In this document: positions 17,203 through 26,396 of the stretch, piece by piece
Layout: every line of letters begins with the position of its first letter
Position numbering within the stretch: the first letter of the stretch is position 1
Assembly (NCBI GenBank): GCA_016705575.1
Contig: JADIXX010000001.1
Coordinates: forward strand, 682,001 to 746,000
Source of the DNA: Candidatus Aalborgicola defluviihabitans
Lineage (GTDB): Bacteria; Pseudomonadota; Gammaproteobacteria; Burkholderiales; Burkholderiaceae_C
DNA: 64,000 nucleotides
Reading direction: 5' to 3'
Notes under the pieces: model-generated
Databases searched by the model: none
The model's input: only the letters and a program-made list of their open reading frames with translations
What the model was told of the DNA's origin: nothing
Translations under genes and position numbers: made by a program

Positions 17203-17958
17203 ATGAGCAACCACCTGACCCTGATCGCCAAGACACAAAGTCTGATTGCCGCTGGCGACATCGTAGGCGCTGAATCCGCGTTGGTGGAACTGGCCGACAC
17301 CGAAGGCGATGGCGCCCTGATGGTGGTGTTGGAGCAATTACCGCCCAAGGACATCCTGGCGGTGATTCGCGAGTATGACAACTCCCGCGAATCGGTTATT
17401 AACCTGCTGGTCACGCCACACATGTTTGCCCGTGCCGTGGTCATTGAAAAGCAATATAAAGACCTGACCCGTACCCATCTGCGGGGCATGATGAATTCGG
17501 TCATCTTCCGGGACGACGCCGACCCGGTTGAGTTCCTTACCGCCATAGGTGACCTGGAAGGCGGTAGCGAGGCCATGGCCGACTATTTTTCGGAAAAATG
17601 GAGCCGTATCGAAGCTTTTGCCCGCACCAGCACGTTTGACTCGGTGGAAGACGACGGTGAAATGTTGTCGGAATCCGCACTGTTGGCCTGCGCTTATGTT
17701 CCACCCAAGTTGGAGCTGGACGAAGTAGCTGACCAGGATTGGATGCAGATGGCTTGGCTGCTGCGCTACCAGTGTCCTGACTTGTTTACCGAGACCGTAT
17801 TGGTGTTGCGTGCCAAGGCCCGCGCCCATGATCTGGGCGAGGACGAAGAAGGCATGGACGAATCTGAGGAAGACGACGGCAAGGTGGAGACCGGTGACAC
17901 CGACCGCGGCAAGGCCACACCTGCGGCCCGTGACGATGACGAGGAATCTGCCATCTAA
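17203..17958 (+). CDS. Uncharacterised protein, 251 aa, acidic tail
   Basis: No family recognised. The N-terminal half looks like short paired helices (LTLIAKTQSLIAAGDIVGAE, LVELADTEGDGALMVVLEQL), reminiscent of TPR/HEAT-type packing, and the C-terminus is disordered and acidic. ATG 17203 is preferred to the in-frame GTG 17191 because AAGGAG (17186-17191) would overlap the GTG. Operon member with neighbours on both sides. Confidence 0.75.
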   Translation: MSNHLTLIAKTQSLIAAGDIVGAESALVELADTEGDGALMVVLEQLPPKDILAVIREYDNSRESVINLLVTPHMFARAVVIEKQYKDLTRTHLRGMMNSVIFRDDADPVEFLTAIGDLEGGSEAMADYFSEKWSRIEAFARTSTFDSVEDDGEMLSESALLACAYVPPKLELDEVADQDWMQMAWLLRYQCPDLFTETVLVLRAKARAHDLGEDEEGMDESEEDDGKVETGDTDRGKATPAARDDDEESAI

Positions 17959-17961
17959 CCG

Positions 17962-19203
17962 ATGAAAGCCACAGCGCAGCAACCCCAAGCCGTCTCACTG
18001 TTCGACGCGCGCCCCTTCTTTGAGAAAGCAGTGGCCTTTGGCGTACAGCACGGCATCCTCCACCCGGACAAGCTCGATTCGATCTGCAACGACGCCCCCA
18101 AAGGCATGGTGCAGATCGCCCGCTACTTTGGCTCGGAGTTCCTGCGCCCCGAGCTCGAAAAGGCCAGGGACCGGATGGTCAACCTGGTCAGCTTGCACCT
18201 TGAGCAGACCAGTGGTGGCGATCTGCACGCAGCGGCCGAATCGCTGCGTGATCACTCCTTTCTGTCACGTTCCAAGGCTGGATCGGACATGCTCAAGGCC
18301 TTGATTGCCATGCCGCAGAACAGCCACTTTGGCATGCATGAGGGTACTGGTGGTTTTCGCGATGAGCAGATCCCGCTACTGGCCAAATGGACCCTGCGTA
18401 CCCTGCCCGAATACCAGGCCGAACTAGCCATACGTCAGCAAGTAGCCAAGCTGGTGGACGCCGCCATTTGGTTGGCCGAATCACTGGGCCTGGACGCGGC
18501 TGATCTGAAAGAGGCCGGTAAAGACGCTGAGGCCGTCATTCGCACCGCCCTGCTGGCCCATGCAACCAAGCGCAACGCGATGCCCGACTGGGTGGCTTTC
18601 GAGAAGATGGTGTTGGGCATTCGCAAGAAATATCCGCTCGTCGATGGCGCCGCCCCCGCAGCTTTCCCGCTGCCCGTGCCCAAAGGCTTACCCCAAGCCT
18701 TCCAGGGTGAGGTAGAGCGCGTACGCCAGTCCGTACTGACCGACCTGCCCAAAATTCTGGATGCCGCCTTGCCCGTGCGCAAGCTGTTTGACCAAACGCC
18801 GGCCTTTCTGGGGCGATATTTTTGGCAGGAAGACGCTCTGGCTGAAGTGGAACACTTTGACCGCACTGCCTCGGCCAACTGGACCAAGGCCACCAGTGGG
18901 TACGATGACGACAGCTCGCTGCTAACGCTGTTTCTGTGCTTATCAGCTGCCAGCACTGGCAAAACCGTGCTGAGCGAAAAGAACGCCGTCACCTTGCTGC
19001 GCAAGATTCGCAAGAGTGGGCTGGACGCCGAATTGGCGCGTCAGTTCATTCAGCACCACGCACCACAACAACACCAAGCGGACTACCTGCATCTGTGGGA
19101 ATCCTTTGTGGACGAGGCGCAAGCCACGTTGCAAAGCGACCATGACTACGCGCTCAAAGACGCATTGGCTCTGTTGCGTCGAGAGTGCAATATTGCCCCA
19201 TGA
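17962..19203 (+). CDS. Uncharacterised protein, 413 aa
   Basis: No family recognised. It is a soluble, helix-rich protein without signal peptide or membrane segment; segments such as SHFGMHEGTGGFRDEQIPLL and LGRYFWQEDALAEVEHFDR look conserved but match no motif I know. It starts three bases after the previous stop and closes the J-domain cluster. The three proteins do not resemble each other closely. Confidence 0.75.
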   Translation: MKATAQQPQAVSLFDARPFFEKAVAFGVQHGILHPDKLDSICNDAPKGMVQIARYFGSEFLRPELEKARDRMVNLVSLHLEQTSGGDLHAAAESLRDHSFLSRSKAGSDMLKALIAMPQNSHFGMHEGTGGFRDEQIPLLAKWTLRTLPEYQAELAIRQQVAKLVDAAIWLAESLGLDAADLKEAGKDAEAVIRTALLAHATKRNAMPDWVAFEKMVLGIRKKYPLVDGAAPAAFPLPVPKGLPQAFQGEVERVRQSVLTDLPKILDAALPVRKLFDQTPAFLGRYFWQEDALAEVEHFDRTASANWTKATSGYDDDSSLLTLFLCLSAASTGKTVLSEKNAVTLLRKIRKSGLDAELARQFIQHHAPQQHQADYLHLWESFVDEAQATLQSDHDYALKDALALLRRECNIAP

Positions 19204-19282
19204 TGGTGCTTTCCCATACCAAATTGCAGGGAGACAGCGAATCCGCTACAGTTGAAAAGTCATTTTCAATATAGGAATTGCC

Positions 19283-19594
19283 GTGAAAAGCCAACCAACA
19301 AAGCCGGCAGCGCCACCACAAGCACCAGCAAAGCCGGCAGCGCCACCAACAACGCCCGAGCAGGATCGTTACATGCCCGGTGACCCTATTCCGGTTCCGC
19401 AGGCAGTCGAGGCAAATAGCGAGTCCACCTGGGCCCTGTTTTCCGACGTACCCCGCTTGCCTGAACCGGACTTTTTGGAAACCGTGCCGATGTCCCTCAC
19501 TGAATCGGACTTTTCGGAAACCGTGCCGATGTCCCTCGCAGAAGAACTGCTCATTAGAATGCCGCCAACGACTCGCAAACCTAGTGGCAGCTAG
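19283..19594 (+). CDS. Small repeat-containing Pro/Ala-rich protein
   Basis: A 103-aa protein with two internal repeat systems: a KPAAPP(Q/T)(A/T)P Pro-Ala repeat near the N-terminus and a 13-residue tandem repeat, DFxETVPMSLxExx, near the C-terminus. It is predicted disordered; no domain is recognised. The start is GTG 19283 with AGGA eight bases upstream. It lies alone between the J-domain cluster and the Dsb-like gene. Confidence 0.55.
   Translation: MKSQPTKPAAPPQAPAKPAAPPTTPEQDRYMPGDPIPVPQAVEANSESTWALFSDVPRLPEPDFLETVPMSLTESDFSETVPMSLAEELLIRMPPTTRKPSGS
19301..19360 (+). repeat. 30-bp tandem repeat coding a Pro/Ala segment
   Basis: Two units begin AAGCCGGCAGCGCCACCA at 19301 and 19331; the first 18 bp are identical, the remainder partly so. 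They lie inside the small repeat protein. Confidence 0.6.
19469..19546 (+). repeat. 39-bp tandem repeat, two units
   Basis: Units 19469-19507 and 19508-19546 share GGAAACCGTGCCGATGTCCC and differ at a few bases. The period equals 13 codons, so copy-number change keeps the frame. Confidence 0.75.
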
Positions 19595-19621
19595 ACATTG
19601 CATGGGTTGTATTTTTAAGTC

Positions 19622-20197
19622 ATGACTTTTTATCGATCAATATTTTTCGCTCTCACACTGTCAGTCGCGTTGCTCGGCGGCTGTTCAAGGCAAGATGACG
19701 TCAAAGCCACCAGCCCAGAACTATCCATCCAGGCCGTGACCGAGGGAGCCAAGGGCTTCACCGTTGGGGCACTCATGAGTGCCAACACGGTCTACGTTTT
19801 CTTTGATCCCCAGTGCCCGCACTGCGGCCACCTGTGGCAGGCCTCTTTGCCCCTGCACAAGAAGGTCAAATTTCAGTGGATTCCGGTGGCCTGGATCAAC
19901 GCGTCCAGCCTGACCCAGGGCGCCGCCATGTTGGGTGCGGCTGACCCGCTGGCACTGATGACCGAGCATGAAGCCTCCCTGCTGGGTGGCCGAGGGGGTA
20001 TATCAGCACCTTCCAGCGTGCCGCCGGACTTGGAGCAAACCATCAAGGCGAATACCAAACTGCTCAATGGCTTTGGAGCTGAATCCGTTCCCTTTGTCAT
20101 CGTGAAGAACGTCCGCACCGGTCAGACCATTACACACAATGGTGCCATGACCACGGCTGAACTGGCTGAGCTGGTTGGCGTGGACACTACCCCCTGA
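19622..20197 (+). CDS. DsbA/DsbG-like thiol:disulfide lipoprotein
   Basis: The signal peptide ends in a lipobox (LLGGC), so the mature protein is a periplasmic lipoprotein of ~170 aa. The thioredoxin fold carries the redox motif DPQCPHCGHLW and a cis-Pro in AESVPFVI. CPHC is the DsbA-type motif, but the short length and lack of a dimerisation domain make it a DsbG/ThiF-unlike outlier; assignment to DsbA-like oxidoreductases is firm, role as oxidase or isomerase is not. The next gene starts 7 bp later. Confidence 0.85.
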   Translation: MTFYRSIFFALTLSVALLGGCSRQDDVKATSPELSIQAVTEGAKGFTVGALMSANTVYVFFDPQCPHCGHLWQASLPLHKKVKFQWIPVAWINASSLTQGAAMLGAADPLALMTEHEASLLGGRGGISAPSSVPPDLEQTIKANTKLLNGFGAESVPFVIVKNVRTGQTITHNGAMTTAELAELVGVDTTP

Positions 20198-20204
20198 CCG
20201 CGCC

Positions 20205-21455
20205 ATGATGTCCATGGAGTACGTGGCCGCGGGCCTGTTTGCACTGGCGCTGCTACACACTTTTTGCGCCAAACAGTTTGAGCAACTTGCACACCGTAGC
20301 GAGCGGCATTCGGGGCTATTCCACCTGCTGGGTGAAGTGGAGGTGGTATTCGGCTTTTGGGCCTTTGTGATGATCGTGGCCATGGCTTTGGTGCGTGGTG
20401 GCGAACAGGCCATTGCTTATGCCGAGTCACTGCAATACACCGAGCCCTTGTTTGTATTCGTCATAATGGTAGTGGCAGCATCGCGCCCAGTTTTGCTCAC
20501 TGTGGAAGGCCTGGTTGTTATGCTTGCACGACTGGCTCCGGTGCCTTCGGCCCTGGCCCAGACTTGGTTGTGCTTGGCGCTGGTGCCGCTGATTGGCTCT
20601 TTCATCACTGAGCCGGCCGCAATGACGCTGGCCGCACTATTGCTGGCACCGTTGGTATTTAGGCCTGGCATACCAGAGTGGCGCAAGTACGCCGCACTGG
20701 GCGTGCTGTTTGTCAACGTGTCCATTGGCGGAACCCTTACTTCCTTTGCCGCACCCCCGGTGCTGATGGTGGCCGGCACCTGGAATTGGGACAGTGCGTT
20801 CATGGCCAGCACCTTCGGCTGGCGCGCGGCCATTGCTGTGTTGTTCAATGCCAGCGTGATGACGTTCGTACTGCGCCAATACGTAACTGAAGTTCCAATT
20901 GCGGCAGAAGCCAATGCAGAGCTGCCCGTGCCCCTGACGGTGCGGGTTATTCACCTGGTGTTTCTGGCCGGCGTGGTGGTGTTTGCCCACCATCCGGTCA
21001 TTTTTCTTGGATTGTTCCTGTTCTTTTTGGGGTTCACCCAAGCTTATGCCCATTTCCAAAGTCCGTTAATCCTCAAAGAGGGTTTGCTGGTGGGATTCTT
21101 TCTGGCGGGGCTGGTGGTGCTGGGCGGCATGCAGCAATGGTGGCTGCAACCCATCGTGAGCAGCCTGCAGCCAACGGCCCTGTTCTTTGGCGCATTGGGG
21201 TTGACGGCATTGACCGACAACGCAGCGCTCACCTACCTGGGGTCGTTGATTGAAGGCATGACCGACCCCGCCAAATACGCGCTGGTAGCTGGTGCCGTCG
21301 CAGGGGGTGGCTTGACGGTAATTGCCAACGCCCCGAACCCGGCGGGTGTGGCGTTGTTGCGCCGGGGTTTCAATGATGAATCCATTGGCGCGGGTGAGTT
21401 GCTGCTGGGGGCGCTGGCGCCAACTGCGGTGGCTGCGCTGGCGTTTTTGCTGTAG
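20205..21455 (+). CDS. Putative Na+/H+ antiporter (PF07399-type)
   Basis: An integral membrane protein of 416 aa with roughly ten hydrophobic segments. Repeated ion-transporter-like motifs include GSFITEPAAMTLAALLLAP in the first half and LTALTDNAALTYLGS and GGLTVIANAPNPAG in the second, matching the inverted-repeat pattern of the putative Na+/H+ antiporter family. ATG 20205 (MMSMEYVAAG) follows the Dsb-like gene by 7 bp. Ion specificity is inferred from the family only. Confidence 0.8.
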   Translation: MMSMEYVAAGLFALALLHTFCAKQFEQLAHRSERHSGLFHLLGEVEVVFGFWAFVMIVAMALVRGGEQAIAYAESLQYTEPLFVFVIMVVAASRPVLLTVEGLVVMLARLAPVPSALAQTWLCLALVPLIGSFITEPAAMTLAALLLAPLVFRPGIPEWRKYAALGVLFVNVSIGGTLTSFAAPPVLMVAGTWNWDSAFMASTFGWRAAIAVLFNASVMTFVLRQYVTEVPIAAEANAELPVPLTVRVIHLVFLAGVVVFAHHPVIFLGLFLFFLGFTQAYAHFQSPLILKEGLLVGFFLAGLVVLGGMQQWWLQPIVSSLQPTALFFGALGLTALTDNAALTYLGSLIEGMTDPAKYALVAGAVAGGGLTVIANAPNPAGVALLRRGFNDESIGAGELLLGALAPTAVAALAFLL

Positions 21456-21475
21456 GTTTCAACGCCCCGGCAGAC

Positions 21476-22090
21476 TTACATCTTCTGGTTCAAGGCCTTT
21501 TCGATGGCGGACACCAGTTTGGTACTGTCAGGCTCTACATCGCTTGGGTAGTACGACACCACATTGCCCTTGCGGTCCACCAGGTATTTATTGAAATTCC
21601 ACTTGGGCTCGACCTTGGTGGCTTTGAGCAAATCGGCATACAAGGCATTGCGCGCGTCACCGCGTACATCGGTTTTGGCGAACATGGGGAACTTCACCCC
21701 ATAGGTGTTGAAGCAGAAGTCCGCTATCTCCTTGGAGTTACCCGGCTCCTGCTTGCCAAACTGGTTGCTTGGAAAACCCAGCACTACCAAGCCTTTGTCC
21801 AGGTACTTGGCGTGCAAGGCCTCCAGGCCTTCGTACTGGCGCGTGAATCCGCAGTAGCTGGCCGTGTTGACCACCAGCAGCACCTTGCCCGCGTATTGGC
21901 ACAGGTTCTGCGGTGCATCGTCCTGCAAACGCGGGAAATCGTGTTTCAAAATGGCGGGACAGGCAGCCGGCGCGGCGGCTGTCGTTGCGGCGGCCACGAC
22001 AGGCGGGGTTTGCGCCATGGCCGCAGGCACGCTGCACAGGGCCAGGACAGAACCCAAAATGGTGACAAGGAACGATTTATGGTGTTTCAT
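21476..22090 (-). CDS. Exported glutathione peroxidase
   Basis: A glutathione/thioredoxin-dependent peroxidase with an N-terminal signal peptide (LVTILGSVLALCSVPAAMAQ) and an Ala/Pro linker. The catalytic set is complete: Cys in NTASYCGFT, Gln in FPSNQFG and Trp-Asn in PKWNFNKYLV. Length 204 aa from ATG 22090. Periplasmic location is unusual compared with cytosolic BtuE-type enzymes. It lies 30 bp downstream of purL on the same strand. Confidence 0.9.
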   Translation of the reverse strand: MKHHKSFLVTILGSVLALCSVPAAMAQTPPVVAAATTAAAPAACPAILKHDFPRLQDDAPQNLCQYAGKVLLVVNTASYCGFTRQYEGLEALHAKYLDKGLVVLGFPSNQFGKQEPGNSKEIADFCFNTYGVKFPMFAKTDVRGDARNALYADLLKATKVEPKWNFNKYLVDRKGNVVSYYPSDVEPDSTKLVSAIEKALNQKM

Positions 22091-22119
22091 GCGGCCATTG
22101 TGGGTGTTTTGCAAATCCC

Positions 22120-25100
22120 CTACCCCACCCAACGTCTTGCGTTGCGCCACAGTTCCATCCACGGGCTGTGGGCGTTGGCATCCAAGCCATTCCAGCTCAT
22201 CTGGATGTTGCGGAACACCCGCTCGGGGTGCGGCATCAATGCGGTGAAGCGCCCGTCTGCCGTGGTCACCGCCGTCAAACCGGCCGGGCTGCCATTGGGG
22301 TTAAAGGGGTAGGCTTCGGTGGCCGCACCCATGTTGTCCACAAAGCGCATGGCGGCAATCGCCTTGTCTGCATTGCCCCGGTACTTGAAGTTGGCAAATC
22401 CCTCACCGTGCGCCACGGCAATGGGCAAACGCATGCCAGCCAAGTCCTTGAAGAACAGGCTGGGTGATTCCAGCACCTCCACCATGGACAGCCGCGCCTC
22501 AAAGCGCTCGCTCTGGTTGGTGGTGAAGCGCGGCCAGGCCTGGGCGCCGGGGATGATGTCGGCCAGCTCGGCAAACATCTGGCAGCCGTTGCACACGCCC
22601 AGGCCAAAGGTGTCGTCCCGGCCAAAGAAGGCCTTGAACTGCTCGGCCAGCGCAGCGTTGAAGGTGATGCTGCGCGCCCAGCCAATGCCAGCACCCAGCG
22701 TGTCGCCATAGCTGAACCCACCGCAGGCCACCACGCCTTTGAAATCGGCTAATCTTGCGCGACCCGTTTGCAAATCGGTCATGTGCACGTCATAGGCTTC
22801 AAAGCCTGCTTCGGTGAAGGCGTAGGCCATTTCCACATGGGAATTGACGCCCTGCTCACGCAATACAGCCACCTTGGGGCGGCTGTTGAGCACCGCAGGG
22901 GCTTTTCCTGTCGTGGTAGATGCTCCTGATTTGATAGTGGATTGTGTATGTTCTACGAGGGCTAGCGCCTGATTTGGCATATAAATATGCAGCCCCGGGT
23001 CGCCCACCGCACCAGCGGCGGCGTGCTCGGCATCGGCGCCAGCCGGGTTGTCGCGCTGCTGGCAAATCTTCCAGCTCACCGCGTCCCAGACCTGGTGCAG
23101 ATCCGACAGGCTGGCCTTGAAAATAGACTTGGCATCGCGCCAGATGTGCAGCTCGTTCTTGCCGGCCTCCATCTTGCTGGACTCAGGGCGGGTCTTGCCG
23201 ATGAAGTGGCTGTGCTGCGACAGACCGTGCGCGCGCAGCACCTGCATCACGTCGCCACGCTGTGTGGTGCGCACCTGCAGCACCACGCCCAGCTCTTCGC
23301 TGAACAGGGCCTTGAGCGTGAGCTCATCACGGCGACCGCCGACCTGGCTGGCCCAGTTCTTGGCATCGCCCGCGTCCATGCGGCTGTCCGTGATGCCATC
23401 GCCTTCGAGCACCAGCATGTCCACGTTAAGCGCCACGCCCACCTTGCCGGCAAACGCCATCTCGGCTACCGTGGCCAGCAGGCCGCCATCGCTGCGGTCG
23501 TGGTAGGCCAGGATCATGCCCTTGGCGCGCAGGAAGTTGATGGCTTCGACAAGATTCACCAAGTCTTGCGCGGTGTCCAGATCGGGCACCCCATCCCTTT
23601 GGGGGCAACCCACCTGGTTCAGCGTTTGCGCCAGGATGCTGGTGGCCATGCGGTTTTGGCCGTGGCCCAGGTCGATCAGTACCAGCGTGGTGTCTTCGGT
23701 GTGGTTTAGCTCGGGTGTGAGCGTGCCGCGCACATCGGCCAGCGTGGCGAAGGCGGTGACGATCAAGGACACGGGGGATGTGACCTTCTTGTCGCCCTGC
23801 GCATCTTTCCACTGCGTACGCATGGACAGCGAATCTTTGCCCACGGGGATGGAGATACCCAACGCGGGGCACAGCTCCATGCCCACGGCCTTCACCGTGG
23901 CGTACAGCGCCGCGTCTTCGCCCGCTTCACCGCAGGCGGCCATCCAGTTGGCCGACAGCTTGACGCGGGGTAGTTCAATCGGCGCGGCCAGCAAGTTGGT
24001 AATGGCCTCCGCCACCGCCATGCGGCCTGATGCGGGCGCATCCAGAGAGGCCAGCGGCGTGCGCTCGCCCATGGACATGGCCTCACCGGCAAAGCCCTTG
24101 AAGTCGGCCAGCGTCACGGCGCAATCTGCCACCGGCACCTGCCAGGGACCGACCATTTGGTCGCGGTGCGTGAGGCCCCCCACGGTGCGGTCGCCAATGG
24201 TGATGAGGAAGCGCTTGGACGCGACCGTAGGGTGCGCCAGCACGTCGATGACGGCCTTTTGCAGGTCCACGCCAGTCAGGTCCAGCGGCTTGAAGGTGCG
24301 CGCCACGGTCTTCACATCCCTGTGCATCTTTGGGGGTTTTCCCAGCAAGACATTCATGGGCATATCCACCGGAGACTCTTGGCCTTCGTCCACCAACTGC
24401 AACTGGCGCGCTTCGGGGGGGTGGCGCTTCCGTGGCGACGCCAATCACCGCAAATGGGCAACGCTCGCGCTCGCACAATGCCTGGAACTGTTCCAGCGAC
24501 TCGGGGGCGATGGCCAGCACATAGCGCTCTTGGCTTTCGTTGCACCAAATTTCTTTGGGTGCCATGCCGGATTCTTCGAGCTGGATGGCGCGCAAATCGA
24601 AGCGCGCGCCACGGCCTGCGTCGTTGGTCAGCTCGGGGAAGGCATTGCTCAAACCACCTGCGCCCACGTCGTGAATCGCCAGAATGGGATTGGTGTCACC
24701 CTGAATCCAGCACTGGTTGATGACCTCTTGCGCCCGGCGCTCGATTTCGGGGTTGCCGCGCTGCACCGAATCAAAGTCCAGTTCGGCCGCATTCGCGCCG
24801 GTGGCCATGGAGCTGGCTGCGCTACCGCCCATGCCGATACGCATGCCGGGGCCACCCAGTTGGATCAGCAGGCTGCCAGCCGGGAACGCAATTTTGTGGG
24901 TCTGACCGGCGTCGATCACGCCCAGGCCACCGGCAATCATGATGGGCTTATGGTAGCCGCGCTGCATGGTGTCTACATCGCTTGACACACTCTGCTCGTA
25001 TTCGCGGAAATAGCCGAGCAGGTTGGGCCGGCCAAATTCGTTGTTGAAGGCTGCACCGCCCAGTGGGCCTTCCGTCATGATTTGCAGCGGACTGGCAATG

Positions 25101-26206
25101 TGTTCAGGCTTGCCAAAAGCGGGCACGCCGTCTTGGGGCCAGAGTTTGGAGACGGTAAAGCCGGTCAGGCCGGCCTTGGGTTTTGATCCGCGCCCGGTGG
25201 CACCTTCGTCACGAATTTCGCCACCCGCGCCAGTGGAGGCACCGGGGAATGGGCTGATGGCCGTGGGGTGGTTGTGAGTTTCCACCTTCATCAGAATGTG
25301 GTTTGTTTCACTATGCTTTTCATAGCTGGGAGCGCATATTGCACGAGGGCTAGAGGCTGATTTTGCTACAAACCTTTCTACGGCAACGCCTTCCATCACG
25401 GAGGCGTTATCCGAGTATGCCACCAGCATGTGCTGGGGTGCCAGTTGGTGCGTGTTGCGGATCATGCCGAACATGCTCTTGTCTTGCGCCACGCCGTCAA
25501 TGGTGAACTGGGCGTTGAAGATTTTGTGGCGGCAGTGCTCGCTGTTGGCTTGGGCAAACATCATCAGCTCCACATCCGTGGGGTTGCGCCCCAAGGTATT
25601 GAATGCGTTAACCAGGTAGTCGATCTCGTCGGCCGCCAGGGCCAGGCCAAACTGCACATTGGCCTTGACCAGTGCGTCCTTGCCACCGCGCAGCACGTCC
25701 ACATGGTCCATGGGTGCGGCTTGCAGTGCGCTGAACAAGGCATAGGCCTGGTTGCGCTCCAACATGGCGCTCTCGGTCATGCGGTCGTGCAACAGGGCTG
25801 CCACTTGATGCATTTGCTCGACATTGAGGGCAGCCTTGGACAGCAGACCATTTTTGAGTGTCAGGCGATATTCGACCAGGCGCTCGATGCGGTGCACCGC
25901 CAGACCGCAGTTGTGGGCAATGTCGGTAGCCTTGGACGCCCAGGGCGACACGGTGCCCAAGCGGGGTGATACCACGATCAGCGGCCCGTCGATGGGGCCG
26001 GTGTAGGGGTCGCCATAGGTCAACAGGGCCGCCAGTTGGGCGTTCAGGGCTGCAACAGGGGCGGTGTCGCTGCCAGCCAGATGCACAAAGCGCGCTGCAA
26101 TCGACGCAATCTTGTCGTTGATCGCATGCAGGGCCGGCAGGAGTTGTTGAACGCGGAAGCTGCTCAGGGCATTGCTGCCCTCGAAAGTGGAGATATGCAG
26201 TGTCAC
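22120..26206 (-). CDS. purL: Phosphoribosylformylglycinamidine synthase, frame interrupted
   Basis: Large-type PurL (~1,360 codons) that converts FGAR and glutamine to FGAM in purine synthesis. The N-terminal part has SHCRHK-like NSEHCRHKIFN, HILMKVETHNHPTAI and GGEIRDEGATGRG; the C-terminal glutaminase has GVCNGCQM with the catalytic Cys and HGEGFANF. The frame breaks at a run of seven C (24415-24421, coding strand) after FAVIGVATE; dropping one C joins EAPPPEARQLQLV to the second half. GTG 26206 (VTLHISTFEG) is the likely start; ATG 26290 is possible. Two dispersed repeats (22922-22978, 25311-25366) lie in frame. A sequence error is more likely than inactivation. Confidence 0.9.
22922..22978 (+). 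repeat. Protein-embedded dispersed repeat, copy 2 (purL, linker before glutaminase)
   Basis: GCTCCT, 27 nt, ACGAGGGCTAGCGCC and GATTTG. It lies antisense to purL and is read there as MPNQALALVEHTQSTIKSG, just before the glutaminase start SRPKVAVLREQG. It shares TGTGTATGTT and ACGAGGGCT with copy 5 in dapE. Confidence 0.8.
25311..25366 (+). repeat. Protein-embedded dispersed repeat, copy 3 (purL, N-terminal half)
   Basis: The best-preserved copy: CTATG, 27 nt containing CATAGCTGGGAGCGC, then ACGAGGGCTAGAGGC and TGATTTTGC. Antisense to purL; read as AKSASSPRAICAPSYEKHS between VERFV and HILMKVETH. Confidence 0.85.
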
Positions 26207-26396
26207 AGGGGCGGCCTGAAGTTGGGCTGAGAAAAAGGACGGTGAAGCAAAACCATTTTTCAAACGCTGCGCTGAATGGGCAGCGTTCAAAGCCTGCCGA
26301 TTTTACCCGCCCAGCCACCCCCTGCAAGACGCCCCCACAACACCTGTGCCTAACGCCCCGCCATCAAATTGGGGCTTCAGGAGCAAGTGACGGTGC

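Noticed and set aside
24415..24421. Programmed ribosomal frameshift in purL
   Set aside because: No slippery heptamer with a downstream structure is apparent and PurL is not known to use frameshifting; an extra base is simpler.
23516..24985. A 489-codon open frame on the plus strand opposite purL
   Set aside because: purL is clearly coding on the minus strand; the opposite frame is Ser/Ala/Pro-rich shadow sequence with no recognisable motif.
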